64,000 nucleotides of DNA from Cellulomonas sp. S1-8 (GTDB lineage: Bacteria > Actinomycetota > Actinomycetes > Actinomycetales > Cellulomonadaceae), in the NCBI RefSeq assembly GCF_026184235.1, contig NZ_CP110806.1:1364001-1428000 (forward strand). The letters run 5' to 3'. The number at the start of each line of letters is the position of its first letter. Within the stretch, counting starts at the first letter, position 1. The notes under the pieces were generated by a model. The model was not told the DNA's origin. It ran no database searches and saw only the letters and a program-made list of their open reading frames with translations. The translations under genes were made by a program, and so were the position numbers. Of the stretch, positions 35,325-48,107 are shown in pieces.

Positions 35325-36007
35325 GCGCCGTCCTCGGTGTCCTCGTCGGCTTCGTCCGAGACTGCCGCGCGGACGTCGAGCTCCCCGCGCCACGTCGTCG
35401 TCGGGTGCAGCCACCGAAGCGTCAGCCCCTCGAGCCTGTCGACGCCCCAGGTCTGCTGCTGCAGCAGCACGGTCGCGGTGGTGGGCGGCGCGACGGACCC
35501 GTCGTGCTCGTACAGGAACGCGACCTCGTACGTCAGGCCCGGCTGCACGGGGTTGAGCGACGAGCCGTCCGCTAGCACCGCGATGGTCGCGGTGGGCCTG
35601 GTGGTGCCGGGCTGGGTCACGAGCCCCTCGACGTCGGTGAGCGCCAGGGCGTCCCGCAGCGTGATGCCCAGGACGCCGGCGTCGCTCGTGTTGCGCACGG
35701 AGGCGACGACGCCGAGCCACCGGTTACCGTCGGACAGCGTCCGGCCGGGCAGGTCCGTGGTCCACACGACGCGGTGCACGGTCAGCTCGAACGGGGCGAC
35801 GTCGACGGCCGTCTCGACGGCGAGAACCTCGGGCCCGTCCTGCGTCTGCTCCTCGAGCCCGCCGAACGCCGCCGTGGCGGCGAGCAGCACGAACGCGCCG
35901 CCGAGGCCGATGCGTCGCAGCGGCTGGTCGAGGACGCGGCGCGCGACCTTGCTGCCGCTGTCCCGCGCGCGGGCTCGCAGGTCGGGTGGGGCGGCGGGTC
36001 CGGACAC
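35321..36007 (-). CDS. Single-TM anchored extracytoplasmic protein, unknown (first of three)
   Basis: 228 aa. Cytosolic Arg-rich N-terminus, TM about 35-53 (IGLGGAFVLLAATAAFGGL), outer beta-rich domain with FELTVHRVVWT and WLGVVASVRNTSDA, a pattern like DUF4352-type Ig-like domains. GTG at 36007 lies 7 nt after TACACT (36020-36015), so this is probably the leaderless first gene of a three-gene operon. Acidic C-terminal tail. Confidence 0.7.
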   Translation of the reverse strand: MSGPAAPPDLRARARDSGSKVARRVLDQPLRRIGLGGAFVLLAATAAFGGLEEQTQDGPEVLAVETAVDVAPFELTVHRVVWTTDLPGRTLSDGNRWLGVVASVRNTSDAGVLGITLRDALALTDVEGLVTQPGTTRPTATIAVLADGSSLNPVQPGLTYEVAFLYEHDGSVAPPTTATVLLQQQTWGVDRLEGLTLRWLHPTTTWRGELDVRAAVSDEADEDTEDGA

Positions 36008-36092
36008 GCGGCCGAGTGTAGGGGGGCGTGCGTCCGGGGACCGCGTGGGCGCCGGGTGAGGTCCGCCCGGAGGCGGCCTCCGGCGAGGCCGC

Positions 36093-36208
36093 GCGACCTG
36101 GAGAGCACCGCGCCGGTCGACTACCGGTGCGAGCTGACGTTCGACGGCCTCAGCTCGACACACCAGGACCTAGGAGCTGTGGCGGGTCCTGGTCGCACTC
36201 TGCGTGCC
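36093..36208 (+). pseudogene. Decayed, internally deleted fragment of ligA
   Basis: 36093-36152 matches ligA 37451-37510 at about 51 of 60 positions, covering the adenylation motif; the catalytic lysine codon is changed so the remnant reads ELTFDG instead of ELKIDG. Directly after it, 36151-36208 matches ligA 38887-38945 (core AGGAGCTGTGGCG-GTCCTGGTCGC), with a 1-nt deletion. About 1.38 kb of ligA is missing between the two blocks. Not translatable as a ligase. It lies 1.3 kb upstream of the intact gene in the same orientation. Confidence 0.8.
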
Positions 36209-36214
36209 AGGCGG

Positions 36215-36255
36215 ACGCGGTGTCCGTCGCGCGGCATGCGCGGCGGACACCGCGT
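36215..36255. repeat. Long hairpin behind the ligA remnant
   Basis: Perfect 12-bp arms ACGCGGTGTCCG (36215-36226) and CGGACACCGCGT (36244-36255) around a 17-nt GC-rich loop. It lies 50 bp downstream of the ChW gene's stop and could act as its terminator, although it lacks a T tract. The rest of 36008-36304 is GC-rich spacer with the ligA fragment and a second palindrome CCGGAGGC/GCCTCCGG near 36067-36083. Confidence 0.6.
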
Positions 36256-36304
36256 GACCCCGGGACGTCGGAACGACCGGGGCATCCGCTCCGGGTAGCT
36301 GCCC

Positions 36305-36943
36305 TCAGCAGACGCCGAACAGCTCGCAGCCGTAGTTGGGAACACGATCCGCGTCGTTGTACGCCTCGCCGATGTGGGCAAGTGATGGGAGGGTGACGAC
36401 GACCTCCAGGGCCTCGATAGGCAGAGCGCGCCCCGTCGTCCCGGCAGTCTGACCCTGCGTCCTCCACGCCTGCCAACCCACGTTGCGGATGTGGGCCCGG
36501 TACCTGATGGAGACGTTGGAGCACGTCGACCACACGCGGATCGCCTCGAGGCCGAGGCCTCGGCCCCGGGTGCCGGCAACCCTGCCTCTGCTCTGCCAGC
36601 CGATGTTGCTGACGTGACCCTGAACCTGGAAGCACTCCCTGTCAGTCGTCGTACCGCTGCCGTCGATCGGGAGTGACAAGGGTCCTGCGACCACCTCCTC
36701 GAGCCGCAAGGCCCTGCCGGTCGTGCCGAGGGTGAAGCCCTGGACGTTGCGCTCCCAGATCAGGTCCGTTCGAAAACCTACCGATTCGTTGCCGATATTC
36801 TGGATGTGGCCTCTCCAGGTGGTCGAGGCGGGCGCGATGGGCCTGGTCGTGAGGGAAGCCTCAGCAGGTTGAGCGCCCACTACGGCAAGGAGAAGAAGCG
36901 CGACAGTGATAGCGCTCGTACGACGGCCAACGGATCGCGTCAT
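36305..36943 (-). CDS. Secreted ChW-repeat protein
   Basis: 212 aa with a clear signal peptide (TM-like 11-24, cleavage after AEA at 29). The mature part is three 'hydrophobic with conserved W' (ChW) repeats at about 43-88, 107-138 and 148-184, with core motifs HIQNIGN, HVSNIGWQ, HIRNVGWQ, GTTGRAL and LEAI. ChW repeats are best known from clostridial cell-surface and secreted proteins. ATG at 36943 has CTGGAG upstream. Base composition is visibly lower in GC than its neighbours (for example 36770-36800), which with its position between a ligA fragment and ligA suggests acquisition by transfer. Role unknown; surface binding is the obvious guess. Confidence 0.85.
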   Translation of the reverse strand: MTRSVGRRTSAITVALLLLAVVGAQPAEASLTTRPIAPASTTWRGHIQNIGNESVGFRTDLIWERNVQGFTLGTTGRALRLEEVVAGPLSLPIDGSGTTTDRECFQVQGHVSNIGWQSRGRVAGTRGRGLGLEAIRVWSTCSNVSIRYRAHIRNVGWQAWRTQGQTAGTTGRALPIEALEVVVTLPSLAHIGEAYNDADRVPNYGCELFGVC

Positions 36944-36945
36944 GA

Positions 36946-40898
<3,953 letters not shown>

Positions 40899-40971
40899 CG
40901 ACCCCGGCGGCCGGCGGTGGGCCCACGCTCCGCGGCGGGCCGATCGGCGAGGGGGCACCGATACTGGACGC

Positions 40972-41394
40972 ATGCTCTCGACCGACAACGCCGTGGCCCT
41001 CGAGGCCGCCGGGCTGCAGTGGCACCCGCGCGCCGGTGACCGCTTCGTGCTGCGCAGCGCCGACCTGGGGGGCGAGGTCTTCACGATCTCCGAGATGGTC
41101 GTCGAGGCGCACGAGTACTCGACCGGGACGGTCCTGGGGTTCAACGGGACCACGGAGTGGGCGTTGGACTCCGTGCGCCAGGAGGACGCGCTGTGGCTGC
41201 CGCGCGAGGACCAGCTGCGCGAGCTGCTCGGCGGCACGTTCCGCAGCCTGGCCCGCTCGACCGACGGGCGGTACCAGGTGCTCGTCGAGATCGGCGGTCA
41301 GCCCCCGCGGGTCTTCACCTGCGACGCCGCGCCGGACGCGTACGCCGAGGCGCTGCTCGCGCTCGTCAGCGCGGCGACGTCGCAGGTGGGCTGA
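40972..41394 (+). CDS. Conserved actinobacterial protein, unknown function
   Basis: 140 aa, soluble, no TM. Conserved-looking segments are GDRFVLRSADLGGEVFTISEMVVE, LGFNGTTEWALDSV and ALWLPREDQLRELLGG (residues 20-85). Similar small proteins are sometimes labelled CpaE-like in annotations, without visible basis. ATG at 40972 follows GATACT by 6 nt, so it may be leaderless. Its last 29 bp overlap the 3' end of the convergent membrane gene, and its final codons enter the 15-bp tandem repeat. Confidence 0.7.
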   Translation: MLSTDNAVALEAAGLQWHPRAGDRFVLRSADLGGEVFTISEMVVEAHEYSTGTVLGFNGTTEWALDSVRQEDALWLPREDQLRELLGGTFRSLARSTDGRYQVLVEIGGQPPRVFTCDAAPDAYAEALLALVSAATSQVG

Positions 41395-42166
41395 CAGGCG
41401 GTGGGCTGACAGGCGGTGGGCCGACAGGCGGCCGGCCGACAGCCGGCCGGCTGACCGCCGGCAGGTCCAGGGTCGCGATCTTCTGCCAGATCTTGGTCGA
41501 CATGCCGCCGGTGACGTTCTCCACGGTGCTGACCGTGTCGAGCACGACGGGGTCGGTCGACTCCTCGGCGCACAGCGCCGCGGCCTTGGCGACGAGGCTC
41601 AGCAGCTCGGTGCAGTAGTCGAGGTACGCGGCGAGGCCGTCGGCGTCGAGGTCGACGGTGACGGACTGCGACGTCGCGCGGAACGAGGGGCGCAGCCGCT
41701 CGGGGTCCTTGGTGAGCTGGTGCATGTCGATGACGTGCGCGAGCGAGCGCAGCCGGTGCAGGCGCCGCAGCGTCGCCGCGCGCTGCAGGCGGCCGGGGAC
41801 GGCGAGCAGGAACCACACGGCGATCCCCGCGAACACGGTGTCGTTGATCGCGCTCTCCAGCACGGGCAGCCACTCGAACGCCCGCAGGGACGTCGCGGCG
41901 GCCAGCGCGTCCCGCGCCGCGAGGGTCAGCGCGACGGCCGTCCCCCCGACGACCAGCACCACCACGACCAGGGACACGACCCGTGCGACCTGCTGGTGGC
42001 GGCGCGTCCGGGCGCCCTCCTCGCCGAGGTCGCGCACCAGCCCCGCGAGCTCCGCGGCGACGTGGCGCAGGTTGCGCTCGGGGAAGCGGGCGCCGATGCG
42101 CGCGTGGAGGCGGTCGACCGTCTCGCGCACCGCGCCGGGGTCGAGGCGCTCGTACCGTCCGGTCAC
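41366..42166 (-). CDS. Two-TM conserved membrane protein, unknown function
   Basis: 266 aa. Cytosolic N-terminal helix region, TM1 about 57-77, TM2 about 97-117, then a cytosolic helical domain with [19 protein letters not shown] and [13 protein letters not shown] followed by STKIWQKI. These motifs are strongly conserved-looking and I recall them only from uncharacterised bacterial proteins. The C-terminal tail (about 240-266) is a Pro/Val/Ser pentapeptide repeat encoded by the 15-bp tandem array. GTG at 42166 lies 7 nt after TACCGT (42179-42174), so it may be leaderless; divergent from gatC. Confidence 0.75.
   Translation of the reverse strand: MTGRYERLDPGAVRETVDRLHARIGARFPERNLRHVAAELAGLVRDLGEEGARTRRHQQVARVVSLVVVVLVVGGTAVALTLAARDALAAATSLRAFEWLPVLESAINDTVFAGIAVWFLLAVPGRLQRAATLRRLHRLRSLAHVIDMHQLTKDPERLRPSFRATSQSVTVDLDADGLAAYLDYCTELLSLVAKAAALCAEESTDPVVLDTVSTVENVTGGMSTKIWQKIATLDLPAVSRPAVGRPPVGPPPVSPPPVSPPATSPR
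41386..41460. repeat. 15-bp tandem repeat, five units
   Basis: Units GTGGGCTGACAGGCG at 41386, 41401 and 41416 (one change) followed by two diverged copies at 41431 and 41446. The period equals five codons. It covers the stop of the plus-strand gene and encodes the repetitive C-terminal tail of the minus-strand membrane protein. Confidence 0.95.
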
Positions 42167-42261
42167 GGGGGCCACGGTAACGCGCGCCCCGGGGAGGGGG
42201 TGCGTCCGGGGTGCACGCGGGGCCGACGGGGACCACCTGCCCACGACTAGACTCACCGACC

Positions 42262-42558
42262 ATGTCCACCCTCTCTCGCGACGAGGTCGCGCGCGTCGCC
42301 GTGCTCGCCCGGATCGACCTGACGCCGACCGAGATCGACCGGCTGGCGGGCGAGCTCGACGTCATCGTCGAGTCCGTCGCCCGTGTCTCCGAGGTCGCCA
42401 CCCCGGACGTCCCCGCGACGAGCCACCCGCTGCCGCTGTCCAACGTGTTCCGCGCCGACGTGCCGGTCGCACCGCTCGACCGCGACGAGGTGCTCGCGCA
42501 GGCTCCCGCGGCCCGCGACGGCAAGTTCCTCGTCCCGCAGATCCTCGGGGAGGAGTGA
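42262..42558 (+). CDS. gatC: Asp/Glu-tRNA amidotransferase subunit GatC
   Basis: 98 aa, usual length. Small belt subunit that wraps GatA and GatB. Signatures: [41 protein letters not shown] at the end. ATG at 42262 is 8 nt after TAGACT (42248-42253), so the gatCAB mRNA is probably leaderless. It is 2 nt from the gatA GTG. Confidence 0.96.
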   Translation: MSTLSRDEVARVAVLARIDLTPTEIDRLAGELDVIVESVARVSEVATPDVPATSHPLPLSNVFRADVPVAPLDRDEVLAQAPAARDGKFLVPQILGEE

Positions 42559-42560
42559 TC

Positions 42561-44078
42561 GTGACCGACCTGACCCGGCTGACCGCCGCGGAGCTCGCCG
42601 ACCGGCTCGCCGCGCGCGAGGTGAGCAGCGTCGAGGCGACGCAGGCGCACCTGGACCGCATCGCCGCCGTCGAGCCCGCCGTTCACGCCTTCCTGCACGT
42701 CGCGGGCGAGCAGGCGCTGGCCACCGCGGCCGACGTCGACGCGCGCCGCGCCGCGGGCGAGGACCTGCACGTGCTGGCGGGCGTGCCGATCGCCGTCAAG
42801 GACGTCGTCGTGACCCGCGGCCTGCCGACCACCGCGGGCTCCCGCATCCTCGAGGGCTGGGTGCCCCCGTACGACGCGACGCTCGTCGAGCGGATCAAGG
42901 CCGCGGGCCTGCCCGTCCTCGGCAAGACGAACATGGACGAGTTCGCCATGGGGTCGTCGACCGAGCACTCGGGCTACGGCACCACGCACAACCCGTGGGA
43001 CCTCGACCGCATCCCCGGCGGCTCCGGCGGCGGGTCCGCGGCGGCCGTCGCGGCGTACGAGGCCCCGCTGGCCATCGGCACCGACACCGGCGGCTCGATC
43101 CGCCAGCCGGCGGCCGTCACGGGCACCGTCGGCGTGAAGCCGACGTACGGCAGCGTGTCCCGCTACGGGCTCGTGGCGCTCGCGAGCAGTCTCGACCAGG
43201 CGGGCCCGTGCACGCGCACGGTGCTGGACTCGGCGCTGCTGCACGAGCTCATCGGCGGGCACGACCCGCGCGACTCGACCTCGTTGACCGATCCCGCGAC
43301 GGGGTACGTCGCGGCGGCGCGCGCCGGTGCGGGCGCGGACCTGACGGGCACGAAGGTCGGCGTCATCCGTGAGCTGCAGGGCGAGGGCTACCAGCCGGGC
43401 GTCCTGGCACGCTTCGAGGACGCGCTGACCGCGTTGCGCGGCGCGGGCGCCGAGGTCGTCGAGGTGTCCTGCCCGTCGTTCGCGTACGCGCTGGCGGCGT
43501 ACTACCTGATCCTGCCCGCGGAGGCGTCGAGCAACCTCGCGAAGTTCGACGGCATGCGCTTCGGCCTGCGCGTCGAGCCCACCGAGGGTCCGGTGACGGC
43601 GGAGCGCGTCATGGCCGCCACGCGCGGCCAGGGCTTCGGCGACGAGGTCAAGCGCCGCATCATCCTCGGCACGTACGCCCTCAGCGCTGGCCACTACGAC
43701 GCCTACTACGGCTCGGCGCAGAAGGTCCGCACGCTCATCCAGCGGGACTTCGCGGCCGCGTTCGAGGCCGCCGACGTCCTGGTCTCGCCGACGGCGCCGA
43801 CCACCGCGTTCAAGCTGGGCGAGAAGCTCGACGACCCGCTGGCGATGTACCTCAACGACGTCGCGACGATCCCGGCGAACCTCGCCGGGGTGCCGGGCAT
43901 GTCGCTGCCGGCCGGCCTGTCCGACGACGGCCTGCCCGTCGGGTTCCAGATCCTGGCCCCGGCGCGCGCGGACGCGCGGCTCTACCACGTGGGGGCGGCG
44001 CTCGAGGCGCTGCTCGAGACGAGCTGGGAGGGCCCGCTGCTGGGCCGCGCCCCCGAGCTGGCCGGAGGTGCCCGATGA
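42561..44078 (+). CDS. gatA: Asp/Glu-tRNA amidotransferase subunit GatA
   Basis: 505 aa. Glutaminase subunit releasing ammonia for conversion of Glu-tRNA(Gln) or Asp-tRNA(Asn). The Ser-cisSer-Lys triad is K80 (IAVKDVV), S155 (IPGGSGGGS) and S179 ([11 protein letters not shown]), one residue off the S. aureus GatA numbering. GTG at 42561 has GGGGAGG at 7 nt; GTG at 42555, overlapping the gatC stop, is an alternative. The stop overlaps the gatB start (ATGA). Confidence 0.97.
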   Translation: MTDLTRLTAAELADRLAAREVSSVEATQAHLDRIAAVEPAVHAFLHVAGEQALATAADVDARRAAGEDLHVLAGVPIAVKDVVVTRGLPTTAGSRILEGWVPPYDATLVERIKAAGLPVLGKTNMDEFAMGSSTEHSGYGTTHNPWDLDRIPGGSGGGSAAAVAAYEAPLAIGTDTGGSIRQPAAVTGTVGVKPTYGSVSRYGLVALASSLDQAGPCTRTVLDSALLHELIGGHDPRDSTSLTDPATGYVAAARAGAGADLTGTKVGVIRELQGEGYQPGVLARFEDALTALRGAGAEVVEVSCPSFAYALAAYYLILPAEASSNLAKFDGMRFGLRVEPTEGPVTAERVMAATRGQGFGDEVKRRIILGTYALSAGHYDAYYGSAQKVRTLIQRDFAAAFEAADVLVSPTAPTTAFKLGEKLDDPLAMYLNDVATIPANLAGVPGMSLPAGLSDDGLPVGFQILAPARADARLYHVGAALEALLETSWEGPLLGRAPELAGGAR

Positions 44079-45586
44079 GCACGCAGACCCCTGTCGACCT
44101 GGTCGACTACGACGACGCGGTCGCGCGGTACGACACCGTCATCGGCATCGAGGTGCACGTCGAGCTGGGCACGCGCACCAAGATGTTCGACGGCGCCGAG
44201 CAGTCGTTCGGCGAGGAGCCGAACACGCAGATCACGCCCACGAGCCTCGGCCTGCCCGGCGCGCTGCCCGTCGTCAACGGGACCGCCGTCGAGTACGCGA
44301 TCCGCATCGGGCTCGCGCTGAACTGCTCGATCGCGCAGTCCTGCCGTTTCGCGCGCAAGAACTACTTCTACCCGGACGTGCCGAAGAACTTCCAGACCTC
44401 GCAGTTCGACGAGCCGATCGCGTCGGAGGGCTTCGTCGACGTCGAGCTCGAGGACGGCACGACGTTCCGCGTCGAGGTCGAGCGCGCGCACATGGAGGAG
44501 GACGCCGGCAAGAACACGCACGTCGGCGGCGCCACCGGACGCATCCACGGGGCCGAGTACTCCATGGTCGACTACAACCGGGCGGGTGTGCCGCTCGTCG
44601 AGATCGTCACCAAGCCCATCACCGGCGCCGGCGAGCGGGCACCGGAGGTCGCGCGCGCCTACGTGCAGACGCTGCGCGACATGTTCCGCGCGCTCGGCGT
44701 CTCCGAGGCCCGCATGGAGCGCGGCAACGTGCGCGCCGACGTCAACGTGTCGCTGCGCCCGACGCCGGGGTCCCCGCTGGGCACCCGCACGGAGACGAAG
44801 AACGTCAACTCGTTCCGGTCGGTCGAGCGGGCCGTGCGGTACGAGGTCACCCGCCAGGCGGCGGTGCTCGACGCGGGCGGCACGATCGTGCAGGAGACGC
44901 GGCACTGGCACGAGGACACCGGCATCACGACCGCCGGCCGCGTGAAGTCCGACGCCGAGGACTACCGCTACTTCCCGGAGCCTGACCTCGTGCCCGTGGT
45001 CCCGGACCGCGCCTGGATCGAGGAGATCCGTGCGGCGCTCCCGGAGCTGCCGGCCGCACGCCGTCGCCGCCTGCAGGGCGAGTGGGGGTACGCCGACGCC
45101 GAGATGCGTGACGTCGTCAACGCCGGTGCGATCGAGCTGATCGAGGCGACCGTCGCCGCGGGCGCGAGCCCCGCCGCCGCGCGCAAGTGGTGGATGGGCG
45201 AGCTGGCCCGCACGGCCAAGCTGCAGGACGTCGAGCTCGCGGACCTGCCGATCACGCCCGCGCAGATCGGGGCGCTGCAGCGGCTCGTCGACGCGGGCGG
45301 GATCAACGACAAGCTGGCCCGGCAGGTCCTCGAGGGCGTCCTGGCGGGGGAGGGTGACCCCGAGCAGGTCGTCGCCGCGCGCGGCCTGGGCGTCGTGTCG
45401 GACGACGGCCCGCTGCTCGAGGCGATCGACGCGGCGCTCGCGGCACAGCCGGACATCGCCGAGAAGATCCGTGGCGGCAACCTCGGCCCCGTCGGCGCGA
45501 TCATCGGCGCCGTCATGAAGGCGACCCGCGGGCAGGCCGACGCCGGTCGCGTCCGCGCGCTCGTGCTGGAGCGCGTGCAGGCCTGA
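44075..45586 (+). CDS. gatB: Asp/Glu-tRNA amidotransferase subunit GatB
   Basis: 503 aa. Kinase/transamidase subunit that binds the misacylated tRNA. Signatures: [10 protein letters not shown] near residue 25, [44 protein letters not shown], then the C-terminal helical and YqeY-like tail domains ([23 protein letters not shown] within 475-495). ATG at 44075 overlaps gatA. No strong terminator; 45587-45734 holds only a small ACGTCG/CGACGT hairpin and a possible TACGAT -10 at 45654. Confidence 0.97.
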   Translation: MSTQTPVDLVDYDDAVARYDTVIGIEVHVELGTRTKMFDGAEQSFGEEPNTQITPTSLGLPGALPVVNGTAVEYAIRIGLALNCSIAQSCRFARKNYFYPDVPKNFQTSQFDEPIASEGFVDVELEDGTTFRVEVERAHMEEDAGKNTHVGGATGRIHGAEYSMVDYNRAGVPLVEIVTKPITGAGERAPEVARAYVQTLRDMFRALGVSEARMERGNVRADVNVSLRPTPGSPLGTRTETKNVNSFRSVERAVRYEVTRQAAVLDAGGTIVQETRHWHEDTGITTAGRVKSDAEDYRYFPEPDLVPVVPDRAWIEEIRAALPELPAARRRRLQGEWGYADAEMRDVVNAGAIELIEATVAAGASPAAARKWWMGELARTAKLQDVELADLPITPAQIGALQRLVDAGGINDKLARQVLEGVLAGEGDPEQVVAARGLGVVSDDGPLLEAIDAALAAQPDIAEKIRGGNLGPVGAIIGAVMKATRGQADAGRVRALVLERVQA

Positions 45587-45734
45587 GAGCCCGTACGAGC
45601 TGATCCCACGTCGGCGTGCGACGTGTCGCAACGTCCCGGTCATCCCGGTTACGTACGATGCGTCGCACGCCGGAGGGCAGTCGGTGGCGGTGCCCGGTGA
45701 GCGGGTGCCGAGGCCGAGCGCGACGGAGGTAGCG

Positions 45735-46283
45735 ATGCAGAAGCCGACCCTGCAGGGCGAGATGATCGTCCTGCGCCCGATCCGGGCGGACGACGCGGAC
45801 GCGATGTGGGACATGCTCGACGACGCCGAGGGCAACCGCCTGACAGGGACGACCCGCGTGTTCACCCACGAGGAGGTCGACGCGTGGTGCGCCGGCCGCG
45901 AGGCGGCGCAGGGGCGCTACGACTTCGCGGTCACGGCGAACGGCGACGACGAGTACCGCGGGGAGATCGTCCTCAACGACATCGACGAGGACGTGCGCTG
46001 CGCGGGCCTGCGGCTGGCGATGCGCCCGGCGTACCGGGGCCGCGGGTATGGCACCGAGGCGATCGAGCTGGTGCTCGGGTTCGCGTTCGACGGGCTGGGG
46101 CTGCACCGCGTCGAGCTCGACGCGCTGAGCATCAACACCCGCGCGATCTCGCTGTACGAGAACATCGGCTTCCGCCTCGAGGGGCGACGCCGCGACGCGT
46201 ACCGCGACGGCACCGGCTGGTGCGACGCCGTCATGATGTCGATGCTCGAGGACGAGTACCGCGCCGGCCGCGTGAGCGCCTGA
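45735..46283 (+). CDS. GNAT acetyltransferase, RimJ/RimL type
   Basis: 182 aa. Acetyl-CoA binding RPAYRGRGYGTEAIEL, HRVELDALSINTRAISLYENIGF and RRDAYRDG typify RimJ/RimL-like N-acetyltransferases that modify protein N-termini or small molecules; the target is unknown. ATG at 45735 has GGAGGT 5 nt upstream. The downstream dehydrogenase starts 8 nt after its stop, so the two are probably cotranscribed. Confidence 0.85.
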   Translation: MQKPTLQGEMIVLRPIRADDADAMWDMLDDAEGNRLTGTTRVFTHEEVDAWCAGREAAQGRYDFAVTANGDDEYRGEIVLNDIDEDVRCAGLRLAMRPAYRGRGYGTEAIELVLGFAFDGLGLHRVELDALSINTRAISLYENIGFRLEGRRRDAYRDGTGWCDAVMMSMLEDEYRAGRVSA

Positions 46284-46291
46284 GGCAGGGC

Positions 46292-47233
46292 GTGCTCACC
46301 GCGACCGTCCCCGACGACGACCTGCTGACCCGCCTCGCCGACCTCGCCGCCGCGCACACGGCCGACCTGCGGCTCGTGCGGTGGGACCTGTCGGCCCCGC
46401 TGGACGCGGCCACGGCCGCCGACGTCGACCTCGTCGTGATCCCGCACTACTTCGTGCGGCCCGGCGGCTTCGACGTGCTGCGGGACCTGCCGCGCCTGAG
46501 GTACGTGCAGCTGCCGAGCGCCGGCTACGAGCACGCCCGCCCGCACCTGCCGCCCGGCGTCGTGCTGTGCAACGGGCGCGGCGTGCACGACGCGGGCACG
46601 GCCGAGCTCGCGGTGGGCCTGACGCTCGCGATGCAGCGCGACCTGCCCCGCGCGGTCCGCGCCATGGACGAGGGGCGCTGGGACAACCCCTTCGGTCCGT
46701 CGCTGGCCGACCGGCGGGTGCTGGTCGTGGGGCAGGGGTCCGTGGGCCAGGCGGTCGTCGCGCGCTTCGGTGCGTTCGAGGTCGACGTCGTCCGGGTGGC
46801 CCGCACGGCGCGCGACGACGCGGACGGGCACGTGCACGGCGTCGCGGAGCTGGGCGACCTGCTGCCGGGCGCGGACGTCGTCGTCCTGGCCCTGCCGCTG
46901 TCGCGCACGTCGCACCACCTGATCGACGCCGCGGCGCTGGCCCGCATGAAGGACGGCGCGCTGCTCGTCAACGTCGCGCGCGGGAAGGTGGTCGACACCG
47001 ACGCGCTGCTCGCCGAGCTCACGTCCGGCCGGCTGCGCGCCGCGCTCGACGTCACCGACCCCGAGCCGCTGCCCGCCGACCACCCGCTGTGGCACGCGCC
47101 GCACGTCCTGGTCACGGCGCACCAGGGTGGCAACACGGACGCGACGTACCCGCGCGTCGCGGCGCTCGTCCGACGTCAGCTGACCGCGCTGCTGGCAGGG
47201 CAGCCGCCGGTCAACGAGGTCGCGCGCACCTGA
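46292..47233 (+). CDS. D-isomer-specific 2-hydroxyacid dehydrogenase
   Basis: 313 aa. NAD(P)-dependent reduction of 2-oxoacids. Rossmann motif VVGQGSVGQAVVARFG (about 145-160), NVARGKVVDTDALL with the substrate arginine, DVTDPEPLPADHPLW with the catalytic Asp/Glu region, and VTAHQGGNT supplying the histidine. It resembles the phosphoglycerate-dehydrogenase-like/glyoxylate reductase branch; true substrate unknown. GTG at 46292 is close behind the GNAT stop. Confidence 0.85.
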   Translation: MLTATVPDDDLLTRLADLAAAHTADLRLVRWDLSAPLDAATAADVDLVVIPHYFVRPGGFDVLRDLPRLRYVQLPSAGYEHARPHLPPGVVLCNGRGVHDAGTAELAVGLTLAMQRDLPRAVRAMDEGRWDNPFGPSLADRRVLVVGQGSVGQAVVARFGAFEVDVVRVARTARDDADGHVHGVAELGDLLPGADVVVLALPLSRTSHHLIDAAALARMKDGALLVNVARGKVVDTDALLAELTSGRLRAALDVTDPEPLPADHPLWHAPHVLVTAHQGGNTDATYPRVAALVRRQLTALLAGQPPVNEVART

Positions 47234-47288
47234 TGCCCGCGTCCGGTGCGCCGCCCGCGCCGGTGCGCAGCCCGGGGTGCGCCCTCGC

Positions 47289-47966
47289 TCAGGCGCGGTC
47301 CCCGACACCCACGACGTCGTCACCGTCGCCGTCGTCCTCCACCAGCTCGCCCTCCCAGGCCTCCTTGCCCTCGTGGATCGCGAACGCGGCGATCACGAAC
47401 GCCGCCGCCGGGTCCAGCCACGCGGCGCCGGTCAGCTGGAAGAGGAGGACGCCGGCGAGGGTGGAGATGCTCAGGAGGACGCAGATCCGCGTCTCGGCGG
47501 CGTCGGCGAGGATCAGGTTGTCGCCGAGCGCCAGACCGACCCTGCGTTTCATCGCCGCGAGGACCGGCATGACGACGATCGAGGCCACCAGCAGCACGAC
47601 CACCGGGGTCGAGGTCGCGGGCGTCTCCCCGCCGGTCAGGCTCCGCACCCCCTCGAACGTGACGTAGCCCGCGAGGAGGAAGAACGTCGCGGCGACGAGC
47701 CTGAGCGTGATCCGTTCCTTGCGCTCGTCCGGCTCCCCGTGCCGCAGCCGGCCTGCCAGGCGCAGCCCGACCAGCACCGCCGCGATCGACTCGATCCCGG
47801 AGTCGATGCCGAACCCGACCACCGAGACCAGCCCGGCCAGCAGGCCCAGGGTGATCGCCGCCGCGCCCTCGACGACGTTGTAGGCCACGGTGAGCTGGGC
47901 CAGGCGCAGCCCGCGGCGGGTGAGCCGCTCGACCTCGGACGCGTCGAGCCCGCGGTTCGCGCTCAC
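47289..47966 (-). CDS. Cation diffusion facilitator-type transporter, short form
   Basis: 225 aa, lacking the usual C-terminal cytoplasmic domain. Hydrophobic segments near 24-44, 47-66, 86-105, 119-136, 155-175 and 178-196 give the six-TM CDF core. VGFGIDSGIESIAAVLVGLR (TM2) carries the acidic metal-site residues and ILADAAETRICVLLS the TM5 region. The tail is acidic (VEDDGDGDD), perhaps a loose metal-binding stretch. The metal (Zn, Co, Fe or Mn) cannot be told. GTG at 47966 overlaps the stop of a 23-codon upstream ORF (GTGA). Confidence 0.85.
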   Translation of the reverse strand: MSANRGLDASEVERLTRRGLRLAQLTVAYNVVEGAAAITLGLLAGLVSVVGFGIDSGIESIAAVLVGLRLAGRLRHGEPDERKERITLRLVAATFFLLAGYVTFEGVRSLTGGETPATSTPVVVLLVASIVVMPVLAAMKRRVGLALGDNLILADAAETRICVLLSISTLAGVLLFQLTGAAWLDPAAAFVIAAFAIHEGKEAWEGELVEDDGDGDDVVGVGDRA

Positions 47967-48034
47967 GCCGACGCCACCGCCCCGGTCTCCCGGCGCCTCG
48001 CAGAACGATCGCTGAATCTCTCTGACATCGTCAT
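47963..48034 (-). CDS. Putative leaderless 23-codon upstream ORF of the CDF transporter
   Basis: Encodes MTMSERFSDRSARRRETGAVASA. Its ATG at 48034 follows TAGCAT (48046-48041) by exactly 6 nt, the same geometry as the other leaderless genes here, and its TGA overlaps the transporter GTG (GTGA). It could be a translated leader whose ribosomes load the transporter start, or simply spacer; the coupling geometry is the only support. No homology recognised. Confidence 0.4.
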   Translation of the reverse strand: MTMSERFSDRSARRRETGAVASA

Positions 48035-48107
48035 AGGGCGATGCTAGTGCGCCCGACGGTTCCGGCGGAAGCCGCCGGGAGGCCGCGGGGCGGCGGGCAC
48101 CGGACGC

